From the NCBI RefSeq assembly GCF_900636545.1, contig NZ_LR134290.1, positions 558,001 through 622,000 on the forward strand: DNA of 64,000 bases, given 5' to 3'. Source of the DNA: Pseudomonas mendocina (lineage in GTDB: Bacteria > Pseudomonadota > Gammaproteobacteria > Pseudomonadales > Pseudomonadaceae). The translations under genes and the position numbers were made by a program. How positions within the stretch are numbered: the first letter of the stretch is position 1; each line of letters starts with the position of its first letter. The notes beneath the pieces were generated by a model. It was not told the origin of the DNA. It searched no databases and saw only the letters and a program-made list of their open reading frames with translations. Of the stretch, positions 63,525 to 64,000 are shown piece by piece.

Positions 63525-64000
63525 TCAATGCTGGCGAACCGGGGTGGGCTGCGGGTGCATCACCGCACGGTGCCGCTCCTCTTCGAGAAATTTCATGATG
63601 ATCGGCGCCACCGCTTCGGCACGGGTCACCAGAAACAGGTGGCCGTCGTCGATGATGTGCAACTCAGCGTTGGGAATGCGCCAGGCGAGCAGGCGCATGT
63701 TGATCAGCGGGATCAGCGGGTCGTCGTCGCCCGCCATCACCAGGGTCGGTTGGCGAATCTTGTGCAGCCAATGGATGCTGGTCCAGCCGAGGCCGGCGAA
63801 CAGTTGCCAGTAGTAGCCCATCTTGCCGCCCGAGCGCACCTTGCTCGCATGCGCCATGGCCAGCTTGGGATCGCGCCGGAAGGCGCCGCCATAGATATCG
63901 GGGGCGATGCGCACACCGTAAGACGGCTGTACGTAGCGCCGCGGGCTGGCCATGCGCCAGAGCACCTTGGGCTTGCCCGGTACCATCACCGCGCCAGCCG
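63525..64000 (-). CDS. phaZ: Poly(3-hydroxyalkanoate) depolymerase PhaZ (5' end cut by window)
   Basis: Only about 158 C-terminal residues are in the window; the gene continues past position 64000. Visible parts belong to an alpha/beta hydrolase: AGAVMVPGKPKVLWRMASPRRY, GGKMGYYWQLFAGLGWTSIHWLHKI, VMAGDDDPLIPLINMRLLAW (catalytic Asp region) and LHIIDDGHLFLVTR (catalytic His). Its position next to phaC2 and the sequence fit the intracellular PHA depolymerase of the phaC1-phaZ-phaC2-phaD cluster. Phospho-regulatory or start features are out of view. Confidence 0.92.
   Translation of the reverse strand, partial: AGAVMVPGKPKVLWRMASPRRYVQPSYGVRIAPDIYGGAFRRDPKLAMAHASKVRSGGKMGYYWQLFAGLGWTSIHWLHKIRQPTLVMAGDDDPLIPLINMRLLAWRIPNAELHIIDDGHLFLVTRAEAVAPIIMKFLEEERHRAVMHPQPTPVRQH

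Overview
The window comes from a Pseudomonas chromosome. Protein content, gene order (betIBA, cbcXWV, gbdR, the dgc cluster, cdh/caiX, tatABC-hisIE-ubiEJB, pha) and intergenic palindromic repeats all fit that genus. A member of the P. mendocina/oleovorans group is my guess from general resemblance, not a measured assignment. There are no rRNA or tRNA genes, phage genes, insertion sequences or CRISPR arrays. Nearly all of the window is protein-coding; the largest non-coding stretch is about 957 bp, upstream of cbcV.

Region 1 (1-12.2 kb) is mixed housekeeping: the tail of a TetR-type regulator, two glutathione transferases with overlapping ends, alanine dehydrogenase, a DASS-type anion permease, a HI0933-type flavoprotein, an orphan periplasmic binding protein convergent with a two-receiver diguanylate cyclase, the DbpA helicase, an MdtD-like efflux protein and a TorT-like periplasmic protein.

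Region 2 (12.2-38.7 kb) is a nearly continuous quaternary-amine island. betIBA converts choline to glycine betaine. cbcVWX plus extra binding proteins imports choline-type substrates. gbdR encodes the likely activator. An 83-aa protein gene, etfB, etfA, dgcB, dgcA, a small uncharacterised gene and a renal-dipeptidase-like gene form the dimethylglycine demethylation cluster. cdhR/caiX-cdhC-cdhA-cdhB imports carnitine and converts it to glycine betaine. Four substrate-binding proteins are encoded here but only one permease/ATPase pair. BetI-like operators precede betB and betI. Genes for betaine monooxygenase, sarcosine oxidase and a BCCT choline transporter are not in the window.

Region 3 (38.7-52.8 kb) holds a YkgJ-type cysteine-cluster protein, a large DUF2339 membrane protein coupled to a DUF3999 protein, a 7TM diguanylate cyclase, the EstA autotransporter esterase (with a catabolite-repression-type CA motif at its ribosome binding site), fructose-1,6-bisphosphatase, small lipoproteins including a lipocalin, proline iminopeptidase and D-aminoacyl-tRNA deacylase.

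Region 4 (53-64 kb) is core and storage metabolism: rsmE-tatCBA-hisE-hisI, ubiB-ubiJ-ubiE, and the medium-chain polyhydroxyalkanoate locus (phasin genes phaI/phaF facing phaD, phaC2 and a truncated phaZ). The most unusual points are the renal-dipeptidase homologue lacking metal ligands, a DgcA missing one canonical Fe-S cysteine, the divergent binding-site residues of the carnitine-binding protein, a possible BetI-like palindrome upstream of gbdR, and the DUF2339/DUF3999 pair.
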